Below the pieces are notes generated by a model. That model saw nothing but the letters and a program-made list of their open reading frames with translations, was not told the origin of the DNA and did no database searches. A stretch of 64,000 nt of DNA from PNNG01 sp964577055 (GTDB lineage: Bacteria; Bacteroidota; Bacteroidia; UBA7662). Below are positions 43,893 to 53,049 of the stretch, piece by piece. The first letter of the stretch is position 1; every line of letters begins with the position of its first letter. The position numbers were made by a program, and so were the translations under genes. The DNA is taken from the NCBI GenBank assembly GCA_964577055.1, contig CAZNWC010000004.1, positions 180,629 through 244,628 of the forward strand. The letters run 5' to 3'.

Positions 43893-44390
43893 TCAGGATG
43901 TTTGCTGCCGAGCTCTTGCCTCGATGGCTGAGGTGGAGTATCCAGGACTGAGCGCAATGGTTGTGACCCGACCACCTGCCGCTATTACTGCTTTTGCGCC
44001 TGCAATCTGCTCGAGACTGTAATCGGCGCCTTTCACCAACACATCAGGTTCCAGCAAGTTGATGAGGGCTTCGGGCGTGGACTCATCGAAAAAGGTGACT
44101 GCCGACACACAACCCAATCCTGACATGACCAATGCCCGGGATTTTTCGTCCTGCAACGGCCGGTGGGGCCCCTTCAATGCGCGCACCGATGCATCGGTAT
44201 TGAGCGCAACCACCAACTTGGTGCCCAATTCGGCCGCCCTGTACAAATAATCGACGTGGCCATAATGTAAAATATCGAAGCAGCCATTGGTAAAAACCAC
44301 TGTTTCCCCTCTTTTTTTCCAACTTTGAACCAGCGCCAGCAATGCTGCGCGGTCGACGATTTTCGCGTCAATTTCAGCTCTTGTGGCCAT
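43893..44390 (-). CDS. rfaE2: D-glycero-beta-D-manno-heptose 1-phosphate adenylyltransferase-like protein
   Basis: A 165-residue nucleotidylyltransferase with VFTNGCFDILHYGHVDYL (HYGH catalytic motif), LGTKLVVALNTDASV and KGADYSLEQIAGA. This is the stand-alone C-terminal half of HldE. It would activate heptose 1-phosphate with ATP for lipopolysaccharide core. Its start overlaps the flippase-like gene by 17 nt. Related enzymes use other sugar or glycerol phosphates, so substrate is moderately certain. Confidence 0.88.
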   Translation of the reverse strand: MATRAEIDAKIVDRAALLALVQSWKKRGETVVFTNGCFDILHYGHVDYLYRAAELGTKLVVALNTDASVRALKGPHRPLQDEKSRALVMSGLGCVSAVTFFDESTPEALINLLEPDVLVKGADYSLEQIAGAKAVIAAGGRVTTIALSPGYSTSAIEARARQQTS

Positions 44391-45393
44391 GTGATTTGCT
44401 TTTGGTGCTGAACAATATCACCATCGATACAAAACCTGCCAGCATCACCAATAAGGTTTGGGCGGCATGGGTGAGGGTGGCAAAGCTGAGGGCATCGGAC
44501 AACCCAATGTTTCTGCCTGGGAGCATGACCAGCAAGCGGCTGATGACGGCATGGTAGGCGCCGATGCCACCTTGCACAGGAGCAACAAAGCCAAAACTGC
44601 CTGCAATGAGAATCAGCAATCCTTCATTGGGGTTGAGCATGCTGGTGCTGTCAAAGGCGAAAACACAAAAATAGGTCATCAGGTAGTAACCAATCCAAAT
44701 GCCAAAGGAGTAGAGGGTAAACAGCATAGGGTGTTTGAGTTCACGTACCGATTTTACGCCTGCCCACAGCCCCCTGATAAAGCCCTTGACTTTGATTACA
44801 AACGGATGTTTGAGTTTACCCGAAAGCCGCTTGCGGTAAGCCCACAACGATGCGGTGCACCCTAAAACGCCACTTATGCCTATCAGCCACAGGGGAATGC
44901 CCAATATTTGTAGCCCTACAATTTTTTCAAAAACGCGGGCCATTGGGGCCTGCAAAAGGTTGAAGTTGAGCAGTACGGTCAATGCAGTAAAAAGCAACAA
45001 CAGTAGCATGTCAATCGCACGTTCTATAATGACAGTGCCCAACAAGCTATTGATGGGCAATTTGGTTTTGCGCGCAATGGCACCACAACGCGTGATTTCG
45101 CCCATGCGGGGCAAAGCCAAATTGGCCAAATAACCAAACATGACGGCATGGTAGGCCTGCGCCTTGGTAGGTTGGTTTCCCAACGGCTCCATTAACATGC
45201 GCCAACGCAACGCACGTAACCAATGCGACCAAAGTGCAGCGATACCCGAGGCGATGATCCATTCGTAACGTGCAGCGCGCAAGGTGTTGCCAATGGCCTG
45301 CATGTCTTGTCCCTGAAAAACCCACCACAGCAACAAGAGTCCCGCCAACAGCGACAGACCAAATTGCAGGGCGGTTTTTAACCAGGCAGGCAC
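44374..45393 (-). CDS. Lysylphosphatidylglycerol synthase transmembrane-region / UPF0104 family membrane protein
   Basis: A 339-residue protein with about eight membrane helices and the family features LRALRWRMLMEPLG, FGYLANLALPRMGEITRC and VAPVQGGIGAYHAVI. The start is a GTG at 45393 directly abutting the panD stop (TAAGTG). Members are thought to move or modify lipids; there is no C-terminal aminoacyl-transfer domain, so it is not a full MprF. Cotranscribed with panC-panD and the rfaE2-like gene. Confidence 0.85.
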   Translation of the reverse strand: MPAWLKTALQFGLSLLAGLLLLWWVFQGQDMQAIGNTLRAARYEWIIASGIAALWSHWLRALRWRMLMEPLGNQPTKAQAYHAVMFGYLANLALPRMGEITRCGAIARKTKLPINSLLGTVIIERAIDMLLLLLFTALTVLLNFNLLQAPMARVFEKIVGLQILGIPLWLIGISGVLGCTASLWAYRKRLSGKLKHPFVIKVKGFIRGLWAGVKSVRELKHPMLFTLYSFGIWIGYYLMTYFCVFAFDSTSMLNPNEGLLILIAGSFGFVAPVQGGIGAYHAVISRLLVMLPGRNIGLSDALSFATLTHAAQTLLVMLAGFVSMVILFSTKSKSHGHKS

Positions 45394-45744
45394 TTAAACC
45401 ACGGGTTTATTGTCGGCGTCGGGAAACACCAAGGTAGGTTTGAAGCTTTTGGCTGCTTCGAAATCCATCATGGCATAAGAAATCACAATCAAAATATCGC
45501 CTACTGCCGCTTTTCGTGCTGCGGGGCCATTGAGACAAATGGTGCCTGAGCCCCTTTCGCCTTTGATAACGTACGTTTCGAGTCGTTCGCCGTTGTTGAT
45601 ATTTACCACCTGCACTTTTTCATTTTCGAGGATATTGGCTGCTTCCATCAAGTTTTCATCGATGGTAATGCTGCCAACATAATGCAATTCGGCTTGGGTT
45701 ACCCTCACCCGGTGGATTTTAGATTTAACTACGTGTATAAACAT
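45394..45744 (-). CDS. panD: Aspartate 1-decarboxylase
   Basis: A 116-residue pyruvoyl enzyme that makes beta-alanine for pantothenate. The self-cleavage site is HYVGSIT, Gly24-Ser25, from the ATG at 45744 (MFIHVVKSKIHRVRVTQAEL). GERGSGTICLNGPAAR and IVISYA follow. The frame is open 7 codons upstream, but the ATG gives the canonical N-terminus and cleavage position. It follows panC by 26 nt. Confidence 0.95.
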   Translation of the reverse strand: MFIHVVKSKIHRVRVTQAELHYVGSITIDENLMEAANILENEKVQVVNINNGERLETYVIKGERGSGTICLNGPAARKAAVGDILIVISYAMMDFEAAKSFKPTLVFPDADNKPVV

Positions 45745-45770
45745 CCGGCGTTGATTTCGGCGCAAAAATA

Positions 45771-46622
45771 CTAAAAGAGTGCGGCATTGTCTATGAGCCG
45801 TATTCCTTCTACTTGCACGGCTACCAAAACACGCACTTCCTGGCTATCGTTCCAATTCTGTACGGGTTCTAAAGTATCGGCATCTGCAAAACTCACGTAT
45901 TCCGTATGGGTATTGGGCAAAGCATCCAAGGTCATCGACGCCCAATTCGCCAGTGCATCGGGTGTATAGAGTTGGAACCGTTCTCTGCAGCTTTCCATGA
46001 CCCCAAAAATATGCGCGGCTGTGCTGCGGCCTTGTGCCGACAAGCGGGTATTGCGTGAGCTCATGGCCAATCCGCTGCTTTCGCGTTGGGTAGGGCATCG
46101 GTGCAGCTTTACCTTGTTGGTCCAGCCCATTTGTTCAATAAGTGCAGCAATCACCAGGCATTGCTGATAGTCTTTTTCGCCCAGGAACATGCCATTGGGG
46201 GCTACAATGCGCAGCAAACGAGCAACCACCATGCCTACGCCTGCAAAATGACCAGGGCGGTGTGCGCCTTCCAACAATGCTTCTAATCGCCCAAAGGCGA
46301 AAGTTTCCTGTGCTGCTCCGGGCGGGTAAATGTCGATCACGGCAGGAAGGTATACCGCGTCTGCTTCGGCTTGCAGCAGCAAATCGACATCGTTTTCGGG
46401 CGTACGCGGGTATTTAGCGAGGTCGTTGGGATCGTTGAACTGTGTGGGATTCACGAAGATGCTGCAAACCACCAAATCGTAATGCGCTTTGGCTTCACGA
46501 ATGAGGGAGATATGCCCTTCGTGCAAAGCCCCCATGGTTGGCACAAAGCCTACTGTAAGGGTAGCTGCCCGTTTTTTTTCAAGCCAGCTTTGCAATTCGC
46601 GCGCATGTGTAAATAGGAACAC
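45771..46622 (-). CDS. panC: Pantothenate synthetase
   Basis: A 283-residue ligase of pantoate and beta-alanine. Motifs: GFVPTMGALHEGHISLI (HxGH), SIFVNPTQFNDPNDLAKYPR, FLGEKDYQQ and MSSRNTRLS (the KMSKS-like loop). The start is uncertain: GTG 46622 gives a typical N-terminus (FLFTHARELQSWL), while another GTG at 46667 would add 15 residues. It leads the panC-panD unit. Confidence 0.94.
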   Translation of the reverse strand: MFLFTHARELQSWLEKKRAATLTVGFVPTMGALHEGHISLIREAKAHYDLVVCSIFVNPTQFNDPNDLAKYPRTPENDVDLLLQAEADAVYLPAVIDIYPPGAAQETFAFGRLEALLEGAHRPGHFAGVGMVVARLLRIVAPNGMFLGEKDYQQCLVIAALIEQMGWTNKVKLHRCPTQRESSGLAMSSRNTRLSAQGRSTAAHIFGVMESCRERFQLYTPDALANWASMTLDALPNTHTEYVSFADADTLEPVQNWNDSQEVRVLVAVQVEGIRLIDNAALF

Positions 46623-46674
46623 GTAGTATGAAATGGGCTTCAAAAATCGCCTTTTTCCCTCATTCACAAATAGA

Positions 46675-46709
46675 TTTGTGGTTTATTCCGTATTTTTTCT
46701 ATATTTTTG
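46675..46709 (+). promoter_or_regulatory. Promoter candidate for the starch-synthase-like gene
   Basis: TTG (46676-46678) and TATTTTTG (46702-46709) are 23 nt apart and fit the Bacteroidota pattern. The start codon is at 46741, preceded by a purine-rich GGAAGAAG. Confidence 0.45.
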
Positions 46710-46740
46710 TACTTCGTTTTGAATTCACGGAAGAAGATTT

Positions 46741-47568
46741 ATGAGTAGAAAGACAAGGATTCTCTTTGTTGCACACGAGATGCAACCTTATCTACACCTG
46801 TCTGAAATTGCCAATGCCGCCCTTGAGCTTCCCAAATCCATGCAAGAAAAAGGCATGGAAATACGGGTGTTGATGCCACGATATGGCTGTATCAATGAGC
46901 GCAGGCACCGGTTACATGAAGTAGTGCGTTTGTCGGGTATCAACATTGTGTTGGGTGACTCCGACAATCCTTTGATCATCAAGGTTGCTTCCTTGCCACA
47001 GGCCAAGATGCAGGTATACTTTCTTGACAATGAAGATTATTTTCAGCGGAAATGTGCATTGCGGGATGAGAAGGACAAGTTTTTTGACGACAACCATGAG
47101 CGCATGATTTTCTTCAACAAAGGTGTTCTTGAAACGGTGCAGAAATTGGGTTGGGCGCCAGACATCATTCACTGCAGTGGTTGGATGACCAGCTTGATTC
47201 CTTTGTACCTCAAAAAATATTACAAGCATACTGCCGTTTTCAAGGAATCGAAAGTGGTGTATTCATGCTATGAGCCGCAATTCAGCGAACAGTTTCCTAC
47301 TGACTTCATGGAAAAAGCTTTGATGGAAGACGTGGAGCTCGACGATTTGCAACCATTTGCAGGTTTAAATGATCAAGCATTGAATTTAGGCGCTATTGCT
47401 TATGCCGATGCGGTGGTTTTAGCCAACGAACAAGTGGATGCTGCTGTACGTGAAGCTGCGCACAAGGCTGATAAGCCCTTGCTAAATGGTCAAAACCAGG
47501 AGGCCTTGGCAGATACACATTTCGAATTTTATCAGAAAGTGCTCGCTTCTCAGCCAGCTTTGGTATGA
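46741..47568 (+). CDS. Glycogen/starch synthase N-terminal-domain protein (GT5-like), lacking the C-terminal half
   Basis: A 275-residue protein that resembles only the first Rossmann domain of GT5 synthases: ILFVAHEMQPYLHLSEIANA at the N-terminus, VLMPRYGCINERRHRL, VYFLDNEDYF and APDIIHCSGWMTSLIPLYL. Full GT5 enzymes have about 480 residues and a second nucleotide-sugar domain, absent here; the gene ends in frame and overlaps the next gene by 4 nt, so this is not a recent truncation. The set with DUF4270 and glmS recurs in Bacteroidota. Activity doubtful. Confidence 0.8.
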   Translation: MSRKTRILFVAHEMQPYLHLSEIANAALELPKSMQEKGMEIRVLMPRYGCINERRHRLHEVVRLSGINIVLGDSDNPLIIKVASLPQAKMQVYFLDNEDYFQRKCALRDEKDKFFDDNHERMIFFNKGVLETVQKLGWAPDIIHCSGWMTSLIPLYLKKYYKHTAVFKESKVVYSCYEPQFSEQFPTDFMEKALMEDVELDDLQPFAGLNDQALNLGAIAYADAVVLANEQVDAAVREAAHKADKPLLNGQNQEALADTHFEFYQKVLASQPALV

Positions 47569-48878
47569 CATTCAGACAAAAACTATTGGCGATAGCCCTG
47601 CCCATCGCAGGGCTTTTTGCATCATGTAACGACGAAGGCGCGGTGGGTTTAGACTTGCTGCCAAACAACGATGGCATCGGTGTATTTAAGGTAGATACCT
47701 TCACCATCAAAACCTACACCATCCGTGAGGACTCTTTGCAAAGCCAAAGACCGCCGCGTTTTGCGTTAGGAGATGTGCAAGATCCCGTTTTTGGCAAATC
47801 TTCTGCCAACATCGCTTTTCAAGTGCTGTTAACCAACGAGAACAATAATCTCGGCACCAATTTGAGTGTTGATTCATTGATTTTATCGCTGAATTTAGAA
47901 GGCTACTACGGAGATACAACCGAAGCTTTGTTGTTAGAAGTATTTGAATTAGATGAAAGCATTCATCCCGACTCACCTGCATTCACAAATGGCAGCCCGG
48001 ATTTGAAGCCAACACCTTTGGCCAGTTTTCAATACCTTCCCCGGCCTACAACACCGGTGCCAGTGAACGAGCCGCGTGTGGACAATACCGACACAACTTT
48101 TAACTATGCACCTATTGTCAGGATTCCATTAGACCAAGCTTTGATCAATCGTTTGATTGCAGCGAGTGGTACGGCTGATTTGCAAAACAATACCAATTTC
48201 CTCAATTTTTTCAAGGGCCTGTATATTCGTGCGTCACGCACCGGATCGGGCATGGGCAGCGTATTGCATTTGACCACGGCCTCGAACCGGAATGGGTTGT
48301 TTTTGTACTACAAATCTGACGGACAAAGGCGGAGATTTGAAATGTTGGTGACCAATGCTTCGGCTACCCGCAATTATTTTGACTTTGACTATGCAGGTTC
48401 AATGGTTGCTGGATTGCTTGGCGATACCAGCAGCAATGTGCAAGAAACATATGTGCAAGCGGGGGGAGGCGTAAAAACCATCATAGAAATACCTTATTTA
48501 AGGGAATTGGTGAAGAATAACGATGTTGCCATCAATAAAGCAGAAATTCAATTCACGCAAGTGGTGGGAAGCGGTGATTTGCCCTATGCGGCACCAACGC
48601 GTTTGTTCATTTTGCGTGCCGACTCTTTGGGCAAAAACTCTCCCAGCCTTATTCTCGATTGGAGTGAACCCTATTATGGTGGTGCTTTGATAGATGGCAA
48701 ATATACTTTTGGCATTACACGCCATATTCAGCGTGTTTTGCAAACCGATCAAACCGATTTCGGGTTGGTTTTGTTACCCAACAATACCATATCTTCGCTA
48801 AACCGGGTGGTTTTGGGTTCTTCGAATCATCCGTTGTACAAGCCAAAATTGGTCGTTACTTTTACCAAACTAAAGTGA
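47565..48878 (+). CDS. DUF4270 family lipoprotein
   Basis: A 437-residue exported lipoprotein: signal peptide with lipobox LFASC (Cys21), then a beta-rich body of the DUF4270 type (VGLDLLPNNDGIGVF, FALGDVQDPVFGKSSANIAF, LILSLNLEGYYGDTT). Function unknown; it should be anchored at the outer membrane or cell surface. It overlaps the upstream gene by 4 nt (ATGA) and precedes glmS by 10 nt, so the three genes are likely one operon. Confidence 0.88.
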   Translation: MTFRQKLLAIALPIAGLFASCNDEGAVGLDLLPNNDGIGVFKVDTFTIKTYTIREDSLQSQRPPRFALGDVQDPVFGKSSANIAFQVLLTNENNNLGTNLSVDSLILSLNLEGYYGDTTEALLLEVFELDESIHPDSPAFTNGSPDLKPTPLASFQYLPRPTTPVPVNEPRVDNTDTTFNYAPIVRIPLDQALINRLIAASGTADLQNNTNFLNFFKGLYIRASRTGSGMGSVLHLTTASNRNGLFLYYKSDGQRRRFEMLVTNASATRNYFDFDYAGSMVAGLLGDTSSNVQETYVQAGGGVKTIIEIPYLRELVKNNDVAINKAEIQFTQVVGSGDLPYAAPTRLFILRADSLGKNSPSLILDWSEPYYGGALIDGKYTFGITRHIQRVLQTDQTDFGLVLLPNNTISSLNRVVLGSSNHPLYKPKLVVTFTKLK

Positions 48879-48888
48879 AACAGATATT

Positions 48889-50730
48889 ATGTGTGGCATC
48901 GTAGCATACGTGGGCGACAAGCAAGCAGCACCCATTCTCATCAAAGGCCTGAAGCGCCTTGAGTACCGGGGATATGACAGCGCTGGCATCGCTATTCTCG
49001 ACAAACAAAAGAATATCAAGGCCTACAAAAAGGCTGGCAAGGTTGCATCCCTAGAAGCATTAATTGCCAACAGTGATACAGAGGGAAATATTGGCATTGG
49101 ACATACCCGTTGGGCCACCCATGGTGAACCCAATGATGTAAATGCGCACCCACATTTTGGCCAAAACAAAACATTGGCTTTGGTGCATAATGGTATCATT
49201 GAAAACTACGCCGCTATCAAGGCGCAGTTACAGGCCAAAGGACACCATTTTGAAAGCCAAACCGATACAGAAGTGCTCACGCACTTGATTGAAGAAATTT
49301 ATGAAACTGAACAAGTGACCTTTGATGAGGCCGTTCGTTTGGCGCTCAATCAAGTGCACGGAGCTTATGCCATTGTGGTGATTTCAAAGAAAGATCCGGA
49401 AATGATTGTTGCCGCACGTAAGGGTTCGCCTTTGGTGGTGGGCATAGGTACCAATGAATTTTTGTTGGCTTCTGATGCTTCGCCCATCATTGAATACACC
49501 AAAAGCGTGGTGTATTTGAACGACAGCGAAATGGCCATCATTAGCAACCGGACTTTGAGCATCAAAACCATCGCCAACGAGGATAAAAAAGCACTCATTC
49601 AGGAGCTCAATCTGCAGTTGGAAATGATTGAAAAAGGGGGCTTTGAGCACTTCATGCTGAAAGAAATTTATGAACAGCCCCGTTCTATTTTTGATTCTAT
49701 GCGCGGCCGCATTGATTCAAAAACCAGCCACATCCACATGGGCGGCTTGCATGAACACCAACACAAGTTGATGAATGCCAAACGCATTATCATTGTTGCT
49801 TGTGGTACGAGTTGGCATGCTGGTTTGGTGGCAGAATATCTCTTTGAAGATTTCGCGCGCATACCCGTTGAGGTGGAATATGCTTCGGAATTCCGATACC
49901 GTGACCCTGTGATTTTTTACGACGACATTGTCATTGCTATCAGCCAAAGCGGAGAAACAGCCGATACACTGGCCGCCATTGAACTGGCCAAGAGCAAAGG
50001 TGCAACTGTATTGGGCGTATGTAATGTGGTGGGGTCATCGATTCCTCGTGCTACGCATTCAGGTGCTTATACGCACGCAGGACCCGAAATTGGTGTGGCG
50101 TCAACCAAAGCATTTACGGCGCAAGTGACCGTATTGGCAGAAATGGCCTTGTGGGTAGGCTATAAAAAGGGAGCCATTTCTCAAAGCCAACTCAACACAT
50201 ATTTGTTTGAGCTGGAGTCAATTCCTGCCAAAATCGAACGCGCGCTCGAGTCAAATGAATTGGTGAAAGAGATTGCGGCCAAGTTTAAAGACGCGCGTAA
50301 CTTCCTTTACCTTGGTCGAGGATATAATTTCCCCGTGGCTTTAGAGGGCGCATTGAAGTTGAAAGAAATTTCTTACATCCATGCCGAAGGATATCCGGCC
50401 GCTGAAATGAAGCACGGTCCCATTGCACTTATTGATGAAGAAATGCCGGTGGTAATCATTGCAACGCAAAATTCACAGTATGATAAGGTATTGAGCAACG
50501 TACAAGAGGTAAAAGCCCGCAAAGGCATCATCATCAGCGTAGTTACCGAAGGCGATACAGAAGTACGGAAACTGTCGGATTACGTAGTAGAAGTGCCCGA
50601 TACACTTGAGCCATTTATGCCCTTGGTAAGTACTATCCCCTTGCAGTTGTTGTCGTATCACATCGCTGTGCTGCGTGGCTGCAATGTCGATCAGCCAAGA
50701 AACTTGGCGAAGTCAGTGACGGTGGAATAA
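48889..50730 (+). CDS. glmS: Glutamine--fructose-6-phosphate aminotransferase (isomerizing)
   Basis: A 613-residue enzyme that makes glucosamine 6-phosphate for peptidoglycan and lipopolysaccharide. Cys2 of MCGIVAYVGDKQAAP becomes the N-terminal nucleophile of the glutaminase domain, with GHTRWATHGEPNDVNAHPH. Two SIS domains follow (VACGTSWHAGLVAEYLFE; AISQSGETADTLAAI), and the end is QPRNLAKSVTVE. No glmS ribozyme is visible in the 10-nt upstream gap. Confidence 0.98.
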   Translation: MCGIVAYVGDKQAAPILIKGLKRLEYRGYDSAGIAILDKQKNIKAYKKAGKVASLEALIANSDTEGNIGIGHTRWATHGEPNDVNAHPHFGQNKTLALVHNGIIENYAAIKAQLQAKGHHFESQTDTEVLTHLIEEIYETEQVTFDEAVRLALNQVHGAYAIVVISKKDPEMIVAARKGSPLVVGIGTNEFLLASDASPIIEYTKSVVYLNDSEMAIISNRTLSIKTIANEDKKALIQELNLQLEMIEKGGFEHFMLKEIYEQPRSIFDSMRGRIDSKTSHIHMGGLHEHQHKLMNAKRIIIVACGTSWHAGLVAEYLFEDFARIPVEVEYASEFRYRDPVIFYDDIVIAISQSGETADTLAAIELAKSKGATVLGVCNVVGSSIPRATHSGAYTHAGPEIGVASTKAFTAQVTVLAEMALWVGYKKGAISQSQLNTYLFELESIPAKIERALESNELVKEIAAKFKDARNFLYLGRGYNFPVALEGALKLKEISYIHAEGYPAAEMKHGPIALIDEEMPVVIIATQNSQYDKVLSNVQEVKARKGIIISVVTEGDTEVRKLSDYVVEVPDTLEPFMPLVSTIPLQLLSYHIAVLRGCNVDQPRNLAKSVTVE

Positions 50731-50747
50731 ATCCAGATGCTGTTTAC

Positions 50748-50783
50748 AAAAGCACGGTCCTCAAGGGCTGTGCTTTTTTTTTG
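50748..50783 (+). terminator. Terminator of glmS
   Basis: AAAAGCACGGTCC and GGGCTGTGCTTTT pair imperfectly across a TCAA loop and are followed by a run of T (50774-50782). It lies 18 nt after the glmS stop. Confidence 0.8.
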
Positions 50784-50790
50784 CTTTGAA

Positions 50791-51354
50791 TTAGCGATTG
50801 AATTCGGTCATGGTAAGACCAATGCCACGGGTAACGAAACTCTTGATGGCATCCATCGATTTGTGAATGCCCAGTTCTACCTCGGTAATTTCTTTGTCGT
50901 GGAATTTTCCCAGTACATATTCTACCTGTCGTCCTTTGGCGAAATCATCACCTACGCCGAAGCGTAAACGGGCATATTCTTGGGTTCCCAATACTTCTTC
51001 TATGTGGCGCAAGCCATTGTGTCCGCCGGCACTTCCTTTGGCACGAATACGGATTTTGCCCGTTGGCAAACTCAAATCATCGGTAATAACCAAAATGCGA
51101 TCGAGCGGTACCTTTTCTTGCTCCATCCAGTAGCGCACGGCTTTCCCACTGAGATTCATGTAGGTAGTGGGTTTTATCAGGATCAAGTGCCGTCCGGCAT
51201 GCTTCATTTCTGCCCGAAAGGCGTAGCGGTCTTGCTCAAAAAAAATATTGGATGCCCCCATTGCGAGAGCATCCAATATCATAAATCCGATGTTGTGTCG
51301 GGTAGCGGCATATTCTGCACCGATATTACCCAGACCAATCACCAGGTACTTCAT
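50791..51354 (-). CDS. pth: Peptidyl-tRNA hydrolase
   Basis: A 187-residue enzyme that recycles peptidyl-tRNA released from ribosomes. Motifs: LVIGLGNIGAEYAATRHNIGF with the catalytic His, KPTTYMNLSGKAV, and RIRAKGSAGGHNGLRHIEE. It follows rplY/ctc by 11 nt on the same strand, the usual rplY-pth order. Confidence 0.96.
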   Translation of the reverse strand: MKYLVIGLGNIGAEYAATRHNIGFMILDALAMGASNIFFEQDRYAFRAEMKHAGRHLILIKPTTYMNLSGKAVRYWMEQEKVPLDRILVITDDLSLPTGKIRIRAKGSAGGHNGLRHIEEVLGTQEYARLRFGVGDDFAKGRQVEYVLGKFHDKEITEVELGIHKSMDAIKSFVTRGIGLTMTEFNR

Positions 51355-51365
51355 CCTTTGGTAGA

Positions 51366-51935
51366 TTAGTTACCAGCCATTTGGCCTTTGAGGGCGCGTG
51401 GAATGGTTACTGCAGCTACCGGATTGTTCGGCGCGTCGAGGATTTTGTAATTGGCCGTGGCGATGTCTTTCACACGTACCACTTTGCCCAATTCAAGGTT
51501 GCTGATGTCTACCTGAACTGAAGCAGGAAGATTAGCTGGCAATCCTTTTACTTTGATTTTGCGCACACGTGCAGTGAATTTACCACCGGCGCGTACCCCG
51601 GGTGAAGAACCCACAAACTCCAAAGGAAGTTCTACACGTACTTCTTTGTTAGGCGACAAAGCCAAAAAGTCTACGTGGAGGATGGCTTCGTTCAAAGGAT
51701 GGAACTGGGCTTCCTGCACAATGGCTTCGTGCTTGGTGCCATCAATGTCGATCTGCACTTTAAAGGTTTCGGGCGTGTACAGCACCGATTTCAAATCATA
51801 GGCATATGCCCAGAAATGGGTTTGGGTTTCGTTGCCGTAAAGTACACAGGGAATTTTACCCTCTGCCCTCAACTGATTAGCGTCCGACTTCCCTACGTTC
51901 CCGCGCAGGGAACCGCTCAAATTGATTGACTTCAT
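51366..51935 (-). CDS. rplY: 50S ribosomal protein L25 (CTC family)
   Basis: A 189-residue, two-domain L25/Ctc protein binding 5S rRNA. The N-terminal domain has GSLRGNVGKSDANQLRAEGK and IPCVLYGNE; the C-terminal TL5-like domain has RKIKVKGLPANLPASVQVDI. Length and layout match the general stress Ctc form. It lies between prs and pth. Confidence 0.95.
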   Translation of the reverse strand: MKSINLSGSLRGNVGKSDANQLRAEGKIPCVLYGNETQTHFWAYAYDLKSVLYTPETFKVQIDIDGTKHEAIVQEAQFHPLNEAILHVDFLALSPNKEVRVELPLEFVGSSPGVRAGGKFTARVRKIKVKGLPANLPASVQVDISNLELGKVVRVKDIATANYKILDAPNNPVAAVTIPRALKGQMAGN

Positions 51936-51954
51936 GTTAAGGTGATTAAAAGAA

Positions 51955-52929
51955 TTATTGTTTAACTGCTATTTCAAATAGGTGGCTGATAGAGCTGAAC
52001 TCTTTCACACTGTGGATGGATTTGGCGAATAAATCGGCAACGCTCAGCACTTTAATTTTAGGTGACTCACGACGCAACGGCAAAGTATCGGTTACGACCA
52101 ATTCAGTAAGTTGTGAGTTTTCGATGTTCTCGTAGGCTTTGCCCGAGAGCACCGGGTGTGTACAAAAAGCCCTCACGCTGCTGGCCCCTTTGGCCATGAT
52201 TTCGTCGGCTACTTTGCAAATGGTGCCCGCGGTGTCAACGATATCGTCGACAATCACTACATCGCGGCCTTCAACATCACCGATGATGGTGATTTTTTCA
52301 ACTACGTTGGCCCGTGCACGCGTTTTATCGCACACAATCATGTCGCAATTGAGGTGCTTGGTAAATACTTTGGCCCGTGCAGCCGCTCCCATGTCGGGTG
52401 CTGCAATGGTCAAGTTAGGCAGGTTCAATTGTTTGATGTATGGTACAAAAACCGTCGTGCTGTCGAGATGATCTACTGGCACATTGAAGAAGCCTTGTAT
52501 TTGTGGAGCGTGCAAATCCATGGTCATGATGCGCGTAACACCTGCCCCTGTGAGCATATCGGCTACCATGCGCGATCCTATGGGAACTCGTGGCTTGTCT
52601 TTACGGTCTTGTCGGGCCAAGCCAAAATACGGAATCACCGCGGTGATGTAGTGCGCAGAGGCACGTTTGCAAGCGTCAATCAACAACATGAGTTCAAGCA
52701 GGTTGTCTGCAGGAGCGAATGTGCTTTGGATGAGAAATACATCACAACCGCGTACCGACTCGTTGATACATGGTTGAAATTCACCATCGCTGAAGCGCAT
52801 GACCTCCATGTTTCCCAGCGGTTTGCCATATGCGTCGGCAATTTTTACTCCCAATGCATGGGTAGCATCACCTGCGAACAGTTTTGTGTCGTGGTGTTTG
52901 TACGCTGAAATCTGGTTGTTGTCTGTCAT
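51955..52929 (-). CDS. prs: Ribose-phosphate pyrophosphokinase
   Basis: A 324-residue PRPP synthase. Motifs: ALGVKIADAYGKPLGNMEVMRF, ALIQST-like FLIQSTFAPADNLLELMLL, PYFGLARQDRKDKPRVPI and DVVIVDDIVDTAGTI (PRPP-binding loop). The order prs-rplY-pth is conserved. A TATATTTG -7 element lies upstream (52961-52968, minus), giving a leader of about 25-30 nt. Confidence 0.96.
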   Translation of the reverse strand: MTDNNQISAYKHHDTKLFAGDATHALGVKIADAYGKPLGNMEVMRFSDGEFQPCINESVRGCDVFLIQSTFAPADNLLELMLLIDACKRASAHYITAVIPYFGLARQDRKDKPRVPIGSRMVADMLTGAGVTRIMTMDLHAPQIQGFFNVPVDHLDSTTVFVPYIKQLNLPNLTIAAPDMGAAARAKVFTKHLNCDMIVCDKTRARANVVEKITIIGDVEGRDVVIVDDIVDTAGTICKVADEIMAKGASSVRAFCTHPVLSGKAYENIENSQLTELVVTDTLPLRRESPKIKVLSVADLFAKSIHSVKEFSSISHLFEIAVKQ

Positions 52930-53049
52930 GCCGAGCCTGCTTGTGCTTGAAAACGAGCCGCAAATATAAAGAAATTGTGCAGGCTTCGAAAGAGCAATGA
53001 AGAATAAATGCTTGGCCTAACGGCAGTTGAGTTTAACAAAGCCCATGAA

